NCBI RefSeq assembly: GCF_030269925.1
Contig: NC_085109.1
Span: 7,378,001 to 7,442,000, forward strand
Direction of reading: 5' to 3'
From: Bombyx mori
Taxonomy: Eukaryota > Arthropoda > Insecta > Lepidoptera > Bombycidae
DNA length: 64,000 nucleotides
Shown: piece by piece, positions 31,001 to 46,000 of the stretch
Layout: every line of letters starts with the position of its first letter
Numbering within the stretch: position 1 is the stretch's first letter
Notes under the pieces: model-generated
Database searches by the model: none
Seen by the model: the letters and a program-made list of their open reading frames with translations, nothing else
What the model was told of the DNA's origin: nothing
Made by a program: the position numbers and the translations under genes

Positions 31001-34000
31001 TATCAATGTTGAAAGAAGATTAAGGATAAGTCAAGTTTCCGGTAGTTTGCTGGGCTAGAATTTATAAAAAAGCGCAGCCGTCTAATTGGAAACGGCACAG
31101 GTGCACAAACCCACCCAAGTTTAACTTAAACATGTTACAATTATAGTACATGAATGATCGAAATTTGTATATTATAAGCACGGGTCAATCATTTATGTGT
31201 TGCGCCTTAAGCGTAGATCAATCGTACCCCACTGATTTTCTCGCTGGATCTTTTCAGCGATTCCAATCCGGTAGTAGATTCATGCGCGAAGCAGCTGCCC
31301 TTAACTTGTCCTTTCTCCTTCGGAGGCGCTCGGACTCAGTACTCGCCCACCTATCCTGATGAAACTGAAAAAGCCTCCGGGCCACCAGTAATCCTTCCTT
31401 CACAAAAAAAAGATCAATCGTATTATCAACATAATATCAAATTAATCATCACCGTCTAACGTAATGATATTGTGAATTAATTCCACAGTTTATTTTACAG
31501 CAATAAAAAATGGCAGTATACAATTAAACTTTACTGGTACTAAGGGTACTGGTATTAAGGGTGCGTTGTAAGCCTGCACCACCACGGTTAGGTTTGGTTC
31601 CTTTTATCCTATTTCTGGAACGAAACAGTTCATTTAATTTTGATGAAAGATAGCACAGCTATTATAAAATATAATTGCGATTTCTATCTCATGTCTCAAG
31701 GTGAGGTAACCACTAGGGGCATTAGAGCAAAAAATGCCCCATACGGAATGCTTGTCTATTAATAATTATTCATATAGTCGATGAAGCGATTTACATAATA
31801 TTTATAGTACCTGCAGTCGATCCTGGCTCCAAAAGAGTTGGTTACAGTGCAACAATATATTAAAATTACATTAAAATTGTCTTTCTATTTTTCGTTTAAA
31901 AAAATTCAAGGTCGCAAAAAAAACTCGAGAAGTAATAATGATGTTAAATTTATTGATCGCCGTATATTATTAAGCTTCATGGCATTATATACTCGTTTAG
32001 CTTGTTTTAAGTACTATTGTAAAGTGAATTTCCATTGACCAATCTATAATATAGGTATTTATCGAAATACAGTTCTCTCGACGGATTTTTTACGGATACA
32101 ATATTAGTAGTTAAGCATAACCTAAATGTTCATTGTCGCTATGTGAATTTAGTATTGCAATAACTTCAATTTTGCTTACTTACTTACTTATTTACTCCGT
32201 AAATTTATTACTTAAATAAGTCATATAGTAAGATAGTGTGCGGTGTAGTTTTGTTTTTTCCCCTATTTGTCCACTGGTAGCCTAAGAGGCCATTCCAGTT
32301 ACACGCGGGCAGGAGGTTTTGTATTATTTGAACGAATCATTGAGGGATTAAGATCTTCACGTCCTTACGGATCCATCAGATCCAATAACCCTTGCATTAG
32401 ACGCCTTCAGCTTTAACACTAGAAGCAGGCTTAGGAACTCCGGTAACCGTACTCGTCGAACTCGGCAAAAAGTTGGACGTGCAACCTAACCTAAACATCA
32501 GCCCGCCGAGTTTCTCGCCGGATCTTCTCAGCGGGTCGCGATTCCGATCCGATAGTAGATTCATTCGTGAAGTTACACTTGAGTTTCTCCTTTGGATGCG
32601 TTCGGGTAGCTGTTATCAAATCCCACCCCTCTAGGCTGAGCCCTTGCTCGCCCACCTGTCCTGGTGAAAATGAAAAAGTCTCCGGGACACCAGTAGTCCC
32701 TCAATCATAAAAAAGGATTAAGATCGCTTAGCGTACGCTGGAAGATGTCTCAAATATTTTTGATGTCTTGATATTTATGCAGCAGATTATGCCATATACC
32801 ACTAACAATTTCATAGTGTTGATTACTAATATTAGGAAAACTAATTACGTATGAACAAATTCGTTGAGGAAAAACGACATGACGATTTGTGGTAAATTTA
32901 AAAACTATCTTTTTGCATGCGAGAGAGCGTGATACTAAAACTGTTGACTGTACAAGTATGTATTTCTAAGATGGAATAAACAATATAGGGTGTAGTAATT
33001 ATTCACGAAGTCAAAAGGGAATAATGCTTACTACAAACATGTGCTTCGAATGCACAGCAGTCTTACTTTGACAAATCCATATAAAAAACATTGATTGCAG
33101 TTGAACTTCTTAAACGCCTATGCTTGCCGAATTGTGGTTTAGGTGTGATTATAATTTAGTACCTATAAAATGTATTATCTGACGATAAAACGCAAGTATC
33201 ACATGCTCGCATGATCCGCTGCCGACGACCTTGACAAATCGAGAAATGCACGATTCCGCTACTGAATACGGTACGGTTCAATGATTTTGTCACAATGCCT
33301 GCTGCGGATGTTTAATGATGTTCCAAAGTTAATTTAGAATAACATCTTTTCTTGCTTTAAACCAAAATTTTCGGATGTTTTTTTTGTGAAAATAACCTGA
33401 ACATGATGATTCATCCGACCGATTTCGGCCATGGCGACCACTTTGACTCCTATCCGTCGGTTTGGAGCTCGTGCGCTCGAATATGGGTTATATAGCCTAG
33501 CTTCGCGGCAAAACTCCTAGCGCATTGAGGGCACGTAAGCACGCCGTTCTTATAATTATAGGTTATGGCAGCAGGAGGGCGGGCCTTCAACTGGTCGCGT
33601 TTGTAATCAAGGTCAGCTTTACGCTCCTATTTTCCTATCCGAAAACAACCTATTTGTCCAATGAATAATCTATTTGAACTAAAAACTAGAAAGATGTGTG
33701 TGATGGTAGGAGCTTGTCTAATACTAGCAAACCCTTTATGTTTTTTTTTATGATTGAGGCTTTACTTGTGGCCTGGAGGCCTTTCCAGTTTCACAAAGAT
33801 AGGTGGGTGTGCAAGAGTACAGCCAGAAGGGACGGTATTTGCTAACAGCTACCCGAGCGCCTCCAAGGGAGACCTAACGACTCAAGAGTAGCTGCTTCGC
33901 GAATGAATCTACCACCGAATCGGAATCGCAACACGCTGAGAAGATCCGGTGAGAAACTCAACGGGCTGATGCTTAGGTTAAGTTGCACGTCGAAGTCTTT

Positions 34001-37000
34001 ACCGAGTTCGAGGAGTGTGGTTAATTACCAGAGACCCTTTATGTTAAATGGAACCCCAAGTCATACGTACATACTTTTTCTATATTTAAAGATTGAGAAA
34101 TGAAGGTTTATCTGCAGTATCCTGTCTTTTCATTAAAATACAACGACAAAATAATTAGATTAAACTATAAGTGAGTATTATTTTGATTAGAAACTCAGAG
34201 ATAGTATTGAAGTATAAAAAAATTGGAATTACTTAAAAACTCGTGTTTTAAAACCTAAGTTTATGTCGTTGTCTAAAGGGACTCATAATTACTAAAACAA
34301 ATTAAGTGTATGTAAAAATCGCTTTTTCATAAGCCACCTTTTTTTCCTATCTTTGCTGATTGCCTTGAGAGACTATTTCAGCTTCTCCTTGACGTGTAAG
34401 TGAGCTCACGGGGCTCAAACCGGGAGTGTTGCTAACATTGGCCCTAGCAAGAGCAGTGCTTCGCAGAATCTACCAGCGGATTGGAAGCGCGACCCACTGC
34501 GAAGATCCGGCGGGAAACTCAGTAGGCTGTGTCTATGGGTTAAATCACTCGTCGAGTCCTTCGTCGTAAGCGACGGGTTTGACGAGGACGGTGACCGGCG
34601 CTTGTGGTACCTAAAAGCACCGTTAATGGATCGTACCGTAATGACGTGTTTAGGGCAAAGCCACAAAAGGTACAGCATTGTTTAACGACCTAACTTAGGA
34701 TGCCAGTGCTAATTATAATTGTATGTAATAGGGTAAATCCAATTCGATGATATTTTTTGCAAACTTAAAACTAATGCATTATTTAAATGTGTCGGGATGA
34801 ATTTATCGCGCTGTCATTAGAATTTGCTTACTGTGATCTCAATGTATACTTTCTTAATTGCTATAAGCCCTAAGTGAATGACCGTTCGCTGAACCTTACA
34901 CTTATTTAAATAAGGAGATGTTTCTTCAAAGGGCAATTTATCATACCAATGTTAAGCGTAAATAATTTTTGCTTTGTTACGAATAATAAAAACTGCTGCA
35001 CATTGCACAATTTATGTAATGAGAAAATATACTGGATAAATTGAACGCAATTTAAATATTTTTTTAAACAAATATTAGTTTTCAATCTTCCTGATAGTAA
35101 TCGGAAGTTGCAAATATTTTATTCCGACAGCAGCTTTTAGTTTAGTCTCTAGCTCATCTCTGCTATTTCATAATAGTAGCTACTGATTAATTTTTTTTGT
35201 GAATTGAAACAAAAAATATTTCATCAAAGTGAACATCATTTATTTTATTTTTTGAAGAAATTCAAAAGCTTGACTCCAAGTTTTAAAATGAAAACTATAT
35301 ATGCAGTAAATAATTTAAATGTATTTGACATTTGAAGACGATGCATAGCATATGTGACGTCAAGCGGCTATTGGAGCCCATAGAGAACAATGTAAATACC
35401 CTTGTGACGAAGGGCTCGGCTAGTAAATTAATCCACAGACACAAACCACCCATTCTTAATTTTTTTTATTGCTTAGATGGGTGGACGAGCTCACAGCCCA
35501 CCTGGTGTTAAGTGGTTACTCGAGCCTATATACATCTACGACGTAAGTGCACCCACCTTGGGTTTAAGTTCTAAGATCTCAAGTAAGTATAGCTACAACG
35601 GCTGCCCCACCTTTCAAACCGAAACGCATTACTGCTTCACGGCAGAAATAGGCAGGGTGGTGGTACCTACCCGCGCGGACTCACAAGAGGTCCTACGACC
35701 AGTAGTTACGCAAACTAAAATTTGCGGGTTTGATTTTTATTACACGATGTTATTCCTTCCCCGCGGAAGTCAATCGTGAACATTAAAATTTGTTGAGTAC
35801 GTATTTGATTAGAAAAATTATTACCCGCCTGCGGGATTCGAACACCGGTGCATCACTCAACACGAATGCACCGGACGTTATCCGTTAGGCCACGACGACT
35901 TCTTTGCGAAGCACGGCTCTTGTTAGGGTTCGTGTGAGCAGCATCACCAGGTTTGAGCCCAATGAGCACACCTACTAGTTAAGTTTACGCTAACATGGTC
36001 TCTCTAGACCATCAGCTTAGGTAGGAAAAAAAACCGTCGTACACCACAACATTTGATCGATATTCTGTAACATGCATTGGAATAGACACTATAATGGACT
36101 ATAGGGCTTAAGGTGTGATTGCTTCGCGATGAGAATACTCAGAGCGCCATCGCATACCAAATCGCAGAACAGGTCCAACAAGCAGGGGTTATATTGGTCA
36201 TACAACTCAAATGTTATAGGAAAAGAAGGTGAGGAAGTTACTACTACAGATGGATGATGGCAAAGTAGTAGTAGTAACTCGAGGAGGGCAGGGTTTTCCG
36301 GGACCGCGTCTTCTTCAATACCCAAGATCCCTTGGTCTATAATAGCGTCTTAAATTTAAAACGGTATCTAAACATAATATACGTTTTATTAAAAAAAAAA
36401 CTAAGAATTTTCATTTAGAAAGGTGAAAGAGTATGATAAGTAAAAGGATGATACGTGAGATATAGAAATAATACAAGCAAGAATTTAGTTATCTTCAACT
36501 ATACTATTCGTATTTTATAATAGCGGACGCAAAAATAGTACAATAAGATTTCTTGTTAATGTCAAGGACGTAACGTGTATTGTATGCGAATTGACATTGA
36601 AAAATCTCAAGAAATGTGATGTTTTATAGATGATGTGTATTTAATGGCGAATGTCAAAATAATCCACTTAGCGCAGCCATAAAGTATTTGTCATCTTATA
36701 AACCTTAATTTGTACTTAGGGCATCGAACGTCTCAGACGCGCTAGGAAAGAAAAGAAAGAAATTTTAATGCCGATAGCAGTTTGCAATTCAACGCACATT
36801 AAAAAAACCGGTATAGAAAATTAACAGCGGCTGTAAAATAAAACAGAAACGGGATGACCAGTCGCGGGCGCCGGACAGGCGACTCGGATGGCGCCGGTCG
36901 CCGCCGGATCCTTAGCGCCTGCATTCACGTACTTTCACAACGTGGATATCACTTCGGTACGCGAGGCTTACTTACCGAACTTACCGTTACGCAAACCACT

Positions 37001-40000
37001 GAAGTCTCCTGTCTCATTTGAATGCTACTCGCCCGGCTAAGCTGATATGGTCTCTCAAGACCCTCAGCTTAAGCGAGAAAAAATAATCATAATAATAATT
37101 TGAATATCATTCGCGTTGCTTACGTCACACGTCAAGGTTCCTGGCTTGAAGTTTGAATTTGTTAAAATAAACTCACTGCACCCATTGCACTCCTATCGTT
37201 GCCGTTAAAGAATCGTAATTTATGTAATTAACCGTCGGAGACAGTAGCTGAGCTGCTCGACATATAATATTAGAGTTGATTTGAAAAATTCTCGTTTTAA
37301 ATACATGATTAATATCCATTATTGAAAAAAAAATTTTATTCAATAACTTTAAACGTCGTTTGATAGTTTAACCTAGGATTGCAATACTTCACGACCACTT
37401 TACCGGTTACAAAGAATAAACACGTTTGAATTACACTATTACATGTAACCTAGATTAGAATAGGATTAGTTTATCATATTCAACGGTTGTATTGTGTGCG
37501 AACAAAACGTAATTTCAGAACTATTTCAAAGCGTTTGTTTTTTGTTTGTAAGCAATCTCTACAAGCACAGGTATTTACTGTGCGCTATCTCGCGGAATTA
37601 ATTCGTAGAACCGGATGGTAAATTATGATCTTCACTCAAACAGCGATTATGCACACAATGCGATGTAGTGCTTCAAAACGATATCACAATGGGAACAACA
37701 ACAACAATGGATCCTCTGTGACAATGTCGGAGACCACGCCTTTTGTGATACCAAGTTTACACTGTACGCCAGTCACAGTTACAATAAGCTACTACATCAC
37801 AGTAATTTGGACATTAATTACATGTAATTTCGACGTTAATTACAAGCATTTTATGATTCTGTATCTTGTATAAGACGTTTCAAAGGCATTTATCCTAACA
37901 TTTCTATAATTACAATCTTGAGATCTGCTGGTAAAACGTGTTGTGAATTCATAACAGTTGATTCTATCTTCATATCTATTGCTACAGCGAAACGATAAAA
38001 AAATTGAAGGGGGAACTACTGCAGCTAAAACACATTTACTAATACCACTAATCTCGTTTTAACAAATAATTAAATATAAAACAATAGCTAGTTAGCCTTA
38101 TTCGCGCCAACGACACGACTGTTTATTATTCGAGTAGAAACAAGTCCCTAATCGCGAGGAAACTTCAGAGCGCAGCCGCAGCCCTAGGACAGTGGTTCCG
38201 AAAATGGCGCATAGACATCAACCCAACGAAAAGTACTGCGGTGCTATTTCAAAGTGGAAACTGCACACGGATTTCCTCCCGGATTAGGAGAAGGGATCTC
38301 ACACGCCCTATTAACCTCTTTAGCCAACCCATTCCCTGGTCCAGAAAGGTCATCAAACTTGGGAATCGAACCCACGACCCTCAGCGCATCAGTCAGGGAC
38401 GCTAACTATTGCACCACCGAGTCAGTCGTTTACCAATAAACGTTACTTTACTGGGATTGTAACACCTGTTTGACGTATTCTTCACATTAATTAAACAATT
38501 AGAATAGAATAATAATTAATCTCTAGAATACCTTCAAGCCATCAAGCATAGCAGTAACTGTTCAAATTCAAATGTACTCGTCAAACAGGTATTAATTGTT
38601 ACTCCGAAACAACGCTACGAATATACAAACACAATCATCAACAAATATTCATCGACCGACCTTTACGACGTTTTGAGGTCAAGCAAGAACCCAGAACACA
38701 TTGAAACCGTGATGGAGTGAGATGTTGATCTTGGTGTCATCGTCGGATACCGAGGCTTGAGGCCACGTCTGTACATTTACACGTTATTTTGCAATAATAT
38801 TCTTTCGGTTTCTGAGAATACACATCTAATTTACTTCCATTCAATCTTGAACTTAAGACCTTGTACACATAACTACTAATTAGATTTTAGATTTAGTAAT
38901 TTTGTCGTGCGTCACCTATAGCGAATATTGATTTGGTTTAATTAAATCCACCATCGTCTTGATTCTCGCTTAACTGGTTCGAGCTCTCAATACGTCAAGA
39001 ATCGCCTTTCGCTTTCGCTTCTTTTAATTTGTTTTTAATCTCTGTACCTCTTAGTTATATGGAACAAACGTTCTGTAGGTACGGTGCAACGAACCGGTGG
39101 CCGGTGTTTGTCAACTGGCTGGTCGATATTGACATTGTATTCGAAAGTTTATTTTCCGCGTGCAGTTACAGGTTTTGCGCGAGGTCGCGCATTCTTGTTC
39201 TTAACAATTGCGACGTCATCTATTTACTGAAGCTAAAGCACATGTCGGTTTCCGTATTTCGGAATAGACATAGTTGTTCAAAGTTGTTTATTAATTATTC
39301 ATCTCGACCAGCCGTTTCGCTAGCCGCATTTTCGAATCATGACGTACGCAGGCTCTGTTGTCGAGAATAGTGTTGCGCAAAAAATGGAAGAAAAGTTTTA
39401 TTTTAAATTACCTCAAACGAATACTAGACTTACACTAGATTTTAATCTAGATAAAAATATTCACATTAATAATATTATTTGGTTAATAAATTGCAAAATT
39501 CTATATCGCATACAGTGATACCTTTTGATATCGTTATTGACAATTAAATAACTTTAACGGAGATTGAGATTATATATTGAATTAGACATTATGTTATAGT
39601 GAAAAATAAGGATTATGACTGATTAAGTAATATGTATATAACTTAAAATAAAACTGCAACAAGTAAATTATTTTATTCGCACAGCTGTTAATTATTAATT
39701 TTGTATTCATACGATAAATTAAGAATCAGGAAGAAAATTATTGTTCCGTACAGTGCTCCTTTTTTCCCTACCTATGCTGATAGCCTTGAGAGGCTGTTTC
39801 AGCTTCACCTTGGCGTGTAGGTGAGCTCTCGGGGCTCAAACCCGAAGTGTTGCTAACACTGGCCCTAGCAAGAGCCGTACTTCGCAGAATCTACCACCGG
39901 ATCGGAGACGCGGCCCACTGAAAAGATCCGGCGAGAAACTCAGTGGGCTGCGTCTATGGGTTAATTTACTCATCGAGCCCTTCGTCACAGGCGATGGGTT

Positions 40001-43000
40001 CGGCGCGGACGGTGACCGGTGCTTGAGGTACCTAAAAGTACCGTTAATACGGGTCCCGTAATGACGTCTTTAGAGCGACGTCGACTGTTTACCATTCGGT
40101 CCACAGGATCGGGTATGTCGGAAAATTTAAAAGTACTTAACGTTTGATTTCAATAATGTGTTTCTCAGATTTGGTGCCGGCGCGATTCAACATTGCACTG
40201 ATGATGTTCTTCGCGTGCTGGGTGAATTATATGATGAGGGTGAATATGAGCGTCAACATCATCGCCATGGTCCCCGATTTATCTACAACAACATCGTAAG
40301 TTTCATAGTTTTATTTATTTTTAAGCTTAATAATCTGTTTGGTAAACATGTGTCTATAGATCTATTAAATACACTTTATAAGGTAACAAACTCCAACTCA
40401 AACTCCAACAAAATCGGACAGTTAAATATTAAAAAAAATCAATAGTTATTTTTTTGCACCATAGGATGTCCTGAGCATCGTGATATCATGTAATTTTTCA
40501 AATGATTTATTTGAAGACTCTTCAGCGGTAGGAAGAGGCTTGGTTGTCCCACGGGTACAAAAATAGATGTGTGATTGTTTTAATTCCATCGTGTGAAACC
40601 GGGGCGAGCCGCTAGTGCAGTCAAATGATTTGAAGTACTTAATAGATAGCCTTCCTAACAAAAATAGTATTGTTTTTTTGTTAACGAAAGAGATAAAATA
40701 CCACATTTTGTTCGTTTTTTGTATTTTCATAAATAATAATATCAATATGACGTTATTAAGAAAATCATTAATTAATAAGTTAATCAAAAATCTTATAACG
40801 AAAAACCAATATTTATAATCCTTATATTTTAATTTTGACGTATTATTTATAATTTCCAGAATATAATTGAAAAGCCTTTTATACTGATTCATTGTTTTTT
40901 CTTTATAACCCTTGTAGACAGACGAGTCTACTGCTCACCTGATGGTGAGTGCTTACCGTCACCCATAGACGACAGCAATGCCAGGAGCAGAACTAAGTAG
41001 CTGTCTACCGTCAAATTTTATAAATGAGTTATTAGGTGCGGGTGTGTATTTATACGTGTTAAGAATTATTTGGGATTCAAAACAAAATAAAATTAAGCTG
41101 TAAAACCATCATAAAAATGTAAGCTGTAAAGAAAAACAATAACTAAAAGTGAAATGAATTATGTTTGCCATAATAATTATGATTAAAACGAAAATGCGGT
41201 CAAAGCAACACGCAACTATGACTAGACTCGAATGCTAGAGATTTCTAGATTTACTCAGCGTTTCGTTAGAGAATACTTAATTAAAGGACTGCTTGTTTGT
41301 ATTAATAAATAAAATTTTGAGTGCGCCTTTACGAATAAAAATCATAATGTGTATGGGTTTAATGCATTAAAGTTTTGTTTTGTAGTATTTCCGTCGGTTT
41401 TCCGGAGTCGTAGATTTAATTAAAACGGCTTAATTTTTTAATTTATTATTCTATTTTACCCGTCTTTTATTATTATAATTATTAACTCTATAATACTATT
41501 TAAAGAGTGTAATAAAATATACAGTATTTAAAGATAAAAAATAAATAATAATAATATAAAATAAATAAATGGTTTTAATTAATTTTACAACAGTAACTAT
41601 GTTTTGATGCCATTTAAGATGCATTAAATTATTTCATTCATGTCTCAATGGTGGGTGGCATTTGGTTAACATCAGATGAGCTACGAATTCGTTCCCCGAC
41701 CAACGCAATAAAAAAAGATACGATTTTTTTCTGATAAAAAAAAAACTTAGACATTGTTCTTTTGTTTTTTTAGAATACTGGTTTTTAGAGAATGTTAGTG
41801 ACGTCTTAAATACCGGGTTTCTTTAATTTTTATTACCCGTTAAAAACAATCACGTGGCAAATTTGCTTTGAACGTTTTCCTGGTTGTGAAATATACACCT
41901 GTATTCTTCATCTTGAATTTCGTGTCAAAATGATTGAGAATAAAATGAATAAAAAATGACCAAAAAATATGAACTTTTTAAAGCAAATACAAATAAATGT
42001 TTTGACCAATTAATAACTCAAAGTATTTGACTATTAACAATCGAAAAATCTTATTCTGCAAATAACTAATAATTTAACTTCACAAAATAACGTTTGCTGA
42101 GAATTATCATTTATAACTCCATTGTGTAAGGAACATTTAAAAAAATTGTCGTTGACATGTTTGTTTACGTGTATTTAAAGTAATTAGTATTGTTTGATAC
42201 ACATGATCGTCCGTCCGCCTGTTCTTTGTTTGGCAATTCTTTCAAAATTAAACGAAAGTGAAGAGGAACAAATTATTCTTCTTTTATGTTAAATTAGTAT
42301 ATAAAGTACAAGGCAGTATTTTTCCGAGCTAAGGGTATATACAATAAATACATCTTAAATGAATATTTGATATTCTTTAGTATCACATTGATGCAGATGA
42401 TGCACCTATTATAAAACTCATTTGGGACTAAAATATAAATTTGTTAAGAAAATAAATATTTCATTAAAACTAATTTGATGGTAGAAGTAGTTTGAACAAT
42501 GTCCACGACACGCGAAAACCGAAGAAAATACTGAAATAAGTATGTATTAATACTACATTGTATACTGAAAGGTATATCGTGTCAATAAAAATATACTAAG
42601 TATTTTTTAACATTGCCAAACGTAGGACGTAGATTAAATTTAATTGTTGCTCATATTGCTAACAATGTAAATATACATACCGAAGTTGTTTAAAGACTGC
42701 CAATTTTAGGCTGGCAGTTTAGATGTTATATTAGTAAAGTTCCATGGGACTTTGAGTAAGAAGTGTTAGTATTGCCATAATAAAATTCGACACAATCAGT
42801 GGCTATAGCCTAAATATGCCTACATTCGTAATGCAAAGTATTGGATTATCAAACGCAAAGTAATTGAGTAAAATTAATCAATATCATTTATAAATACTCA
42901 AAACAAGATCTCGATCGAAACATGTTAATGTCCCGTAATCAAACGTAACAGTCATTGAGATATTTGAGTGAGGTTTGTTATGATTGTTCGCAGAGTGAAA

Positions 43001-46000
43001 AGCGAATGCAAGGCCTTATTAGCCAATGACAGCTTGACGTACAACACAACCGTGGTGACGAAGCATAACCTGCGACAGGTACGTTTGCAATTAAATTACA
43101 TCTTTATTTACTTCTGATATGGAAGTATTCGGTTTGAATATCGCACAAAGATGAATTAAGATTTAAATCAAATGCACAAGATAATGAATAAGAAGAAAAT
43201 GTTCAGTAATTCGCGTTATAGTGTTTTGGTGTTTTAATTTTAAAACTGTAAGTAAAAGATGCCTCTTTTGAAGTGTGTTCGTAAAATGCTTAAGGTAAAA
43301 CGCAAAAAAATAGTTTCAGTTCTTGTAAACATATTTGCAATCGGAGTAACCTTAGAGGTTAGAGTCGATAGAGACTACATTATAACAGCAATTACCGAAG
43401 TGTTTGTTGTTGTGTATAACACTGTTCGTAGAAATAAATTTAGTCGGAAATAAGGTGTGAAAGACCTCTCAGTTCTTTGCACAATTGTTATATTCCTTTA
43501 CATGAAATAACATAATATGAATCGTAACGCAAGTGTGTCCTCAAAACGACTTGTGCCAATTCTGAAATAATTATGATCGTATTCAATTCATTTTTTTAAA
43601 GTTAGTTGTAACATTTTTTGCAATTTCTTATCTATATCTATATCTATACTATAATATTATAAAGAGGAAAAATTTGTTTGTTTGTTTGTTTCGAATAGGC
43701 TCCGAAACTACTGGACCGATTTGAAAAATTCTTTTTCCATTAGAAGCCGACATTGTCCCTGATGAACATAGGCTACTTTTTTTAATTTTTATTTTATTTT
43801 TTTGGTTTCATGTGTGTTTTAATGTTTCCGAAGCGAAGCGAGGGCGGGTCGCTAGTATTTTATAAAAGGTTGACGTATATCCCGCTAAATTCAATTATAA
43901 TGATAAGGGCTTTATGGAAGGACGAGGCTTTTTGATTCTCGGCGAGCTGTCCAAAGGAAACAATCATAAGTATATGATGTAGTTGCAGTATCACGTGAAA
44001 CAATCCAATGCGTAAAACTACTGAATCTCTACAAATAACGCCATCTTGGTCTCCTTAAAAACTCTATTGCAAAGACAAAGAGTCCATTCGCTATTTATAC
44101 CTACACAAATAGTTAATGTAAATGATGAAAAACCGACGCGCTATTGTTTTTTTTTTGAATAATCGTACTGGTGTAATGTTCGTGGGAAAAAACCATCTAA
44201 ATGTTATTATTTAAATGTGATTTAAGGTATATAGTTTTTTTGTTCGTTAGAACTTGTTTTATTGAAAGTTACGACGAATATAAAAAAAATTTTTTATTGA
44301 ATACGGTTCATCATTTTACAATTTTATACTCTGTGTATTTCCTACTATGCATTCATTCTATCATCAAGACGACTTCAATTCGTAAGTATCAAAAGGAAGC
44401 ATCAGAAAGCTACTTCGACAAAGCGGCGAGTCACGATAACCCTCTTATCGTGGCCGTCACTAGTTACATATCCCACTCAGGCGACGGCGGCTTATGGTTT
44501 ATGGGATCCGCCAAACCCACTCTCGAACTCGTTGCTTAAGATGAAAAGTACGACGATCGAAATACCCACGGAATAGATATTATAACCTTATATATTATAT
44601 ACCTTATATATTATAACCTTATTTATCTATTCCGTGGAAATACCCATAGCCATAGCGTAGGTGGCCCTTTAACTACCAGAGAAAAGTTAGGGTAAAAAGT
44701 GCATTCTCGGACCGTACCCATCAACGGTACGGTTTCCTGAATTTTTGTCCCCTGATGTGTACCGTGGATTATTAATGGGAGCATTTAAATAGTTTATAAA
44801 ATCTAGAATTTTATTGATAGCATAATACCTTCTTTTTGTTGCAAAAATTCATTGAATTTAATTACTGAATTAAATTCAATGAATTAAACTTACTGAAGTA
44901 GGAAATAGCTGATTAAGTACCGAAACTAATGTCTTTTGTTTTTACAATGCAGCCAAAAGACGTTGTGACCTTCACGTGGACAACACAAGAACAGGCCTAC
45001 GTGTTATCCGGCTACTTCTGGGGTTATGCCATCACTAGCGTGTTCAGTGGAACTGCAGCTGAATTCTGGGGACCAAGAAAGCTGGTCTTCATCACGATGC
45101 TGATCAGCGCATTACTGACGATTCTCAGTCCACAAGCAGCTCGGCTACATTACATGGTGTTGGTAGCTCTGCGATTTATAATCGGACTGGCAGGGGTAAT
45201 TTTATCAGAGTATTTTTTAATTATGTTTAAGATGTCACAAGGAATTTTACTGTTTCTTTTTTGTTCGGCCATAGTCGATTTGATAATAGCATAAGTTAAG
45301 TATTAAAAATATGAAATATTTGTATTTTTTTGTCGCAGTAGTCCAGCTAAATTTCCTTTTAGATACAAAAACTGTGCATTTCGGTTCACGATAATACGTC
45401 TTTTAAACACTATGAAATTGTTTTCTTTCTTAATCAATAACGATTAATTTTCTAAATAAGTACATATAAGAAATTTTTACGTTAATTACGAATGAAAATG
45501 TATCTCGGAAATACTCGGAAGAATGTTTTATGCTGATGCAACAATATTACACTAGAATTATATTCCAACTTAATGTTTATTTATGATTACTTGGTATGGT
45601 ACTTAGTGGAATGGTACATATCGTAAATGTTATACCTTGATTGTTTTTTTTTTCATACCTCAATTCCGCTTCGCTATACATTGAGACAAACAAAAATATC
45701 GCTTAAAGAAACTGAAGTTTCGGTTTTAAATAATTTACATCATAAAGATTACGTATTAGACTGAAAACAGAAATTTGTATTTTAAATAAACCAATGGACT
45801 CGTGGAATTTTGATTACTTGATTTTCATAGAAATTTTATTCTCGTCATTTTGATTACTAATTAGTAAAATCATCAATTTCAGACTTGACCTTGTTAAATG
45901 AAAAAAAAGTAAAATTTTCTCTTGTGTTTGTTTTTATTTCAACAATAGATATTTTTTTAAATCAAATATTTGTAAGACGATATTGAAAAACGCTATTGGG

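Noticed and set aside
35477..35779. 100-codon ORF starting [10 protein letters not shown]
   Set aside because: It lies within the full-length Bm1 copy on the opposite strand and recurs in other Bm1 copies; non-coding.
38354..38432. Possible functional tRNA gene on the minus strand
   Set aside because: The A and B box are present, but a closed acceptor stem and a proper anticodon arm cannot be drawn, and it is fused to retrotransposon DNA; it is a SINE head.
39029..39370. 113-codon ORF in gene C intron 1
   Set aside because: No recognisable motif, no splice context and Cys/Arg-rich random-looking composition; kept only as an unassigned stretch.
40158..40445. 95-codon ORF starting [13 protein letters not shown]
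   Set aside because: It reads gene C exon 2 in the wrong frame; the correct frame gives the TM1 sequence [12 protein letters not shown] and splices at 40295.
40446..40892. 148-codon minus-strand ORF in gene C intron 2
   Set aside because: Very Asn/Ile/Lys/Leu/Phe-rich translation of AT-rich DNA with no domain; a chance frame in low-GC intron sequence is the simpler reading.
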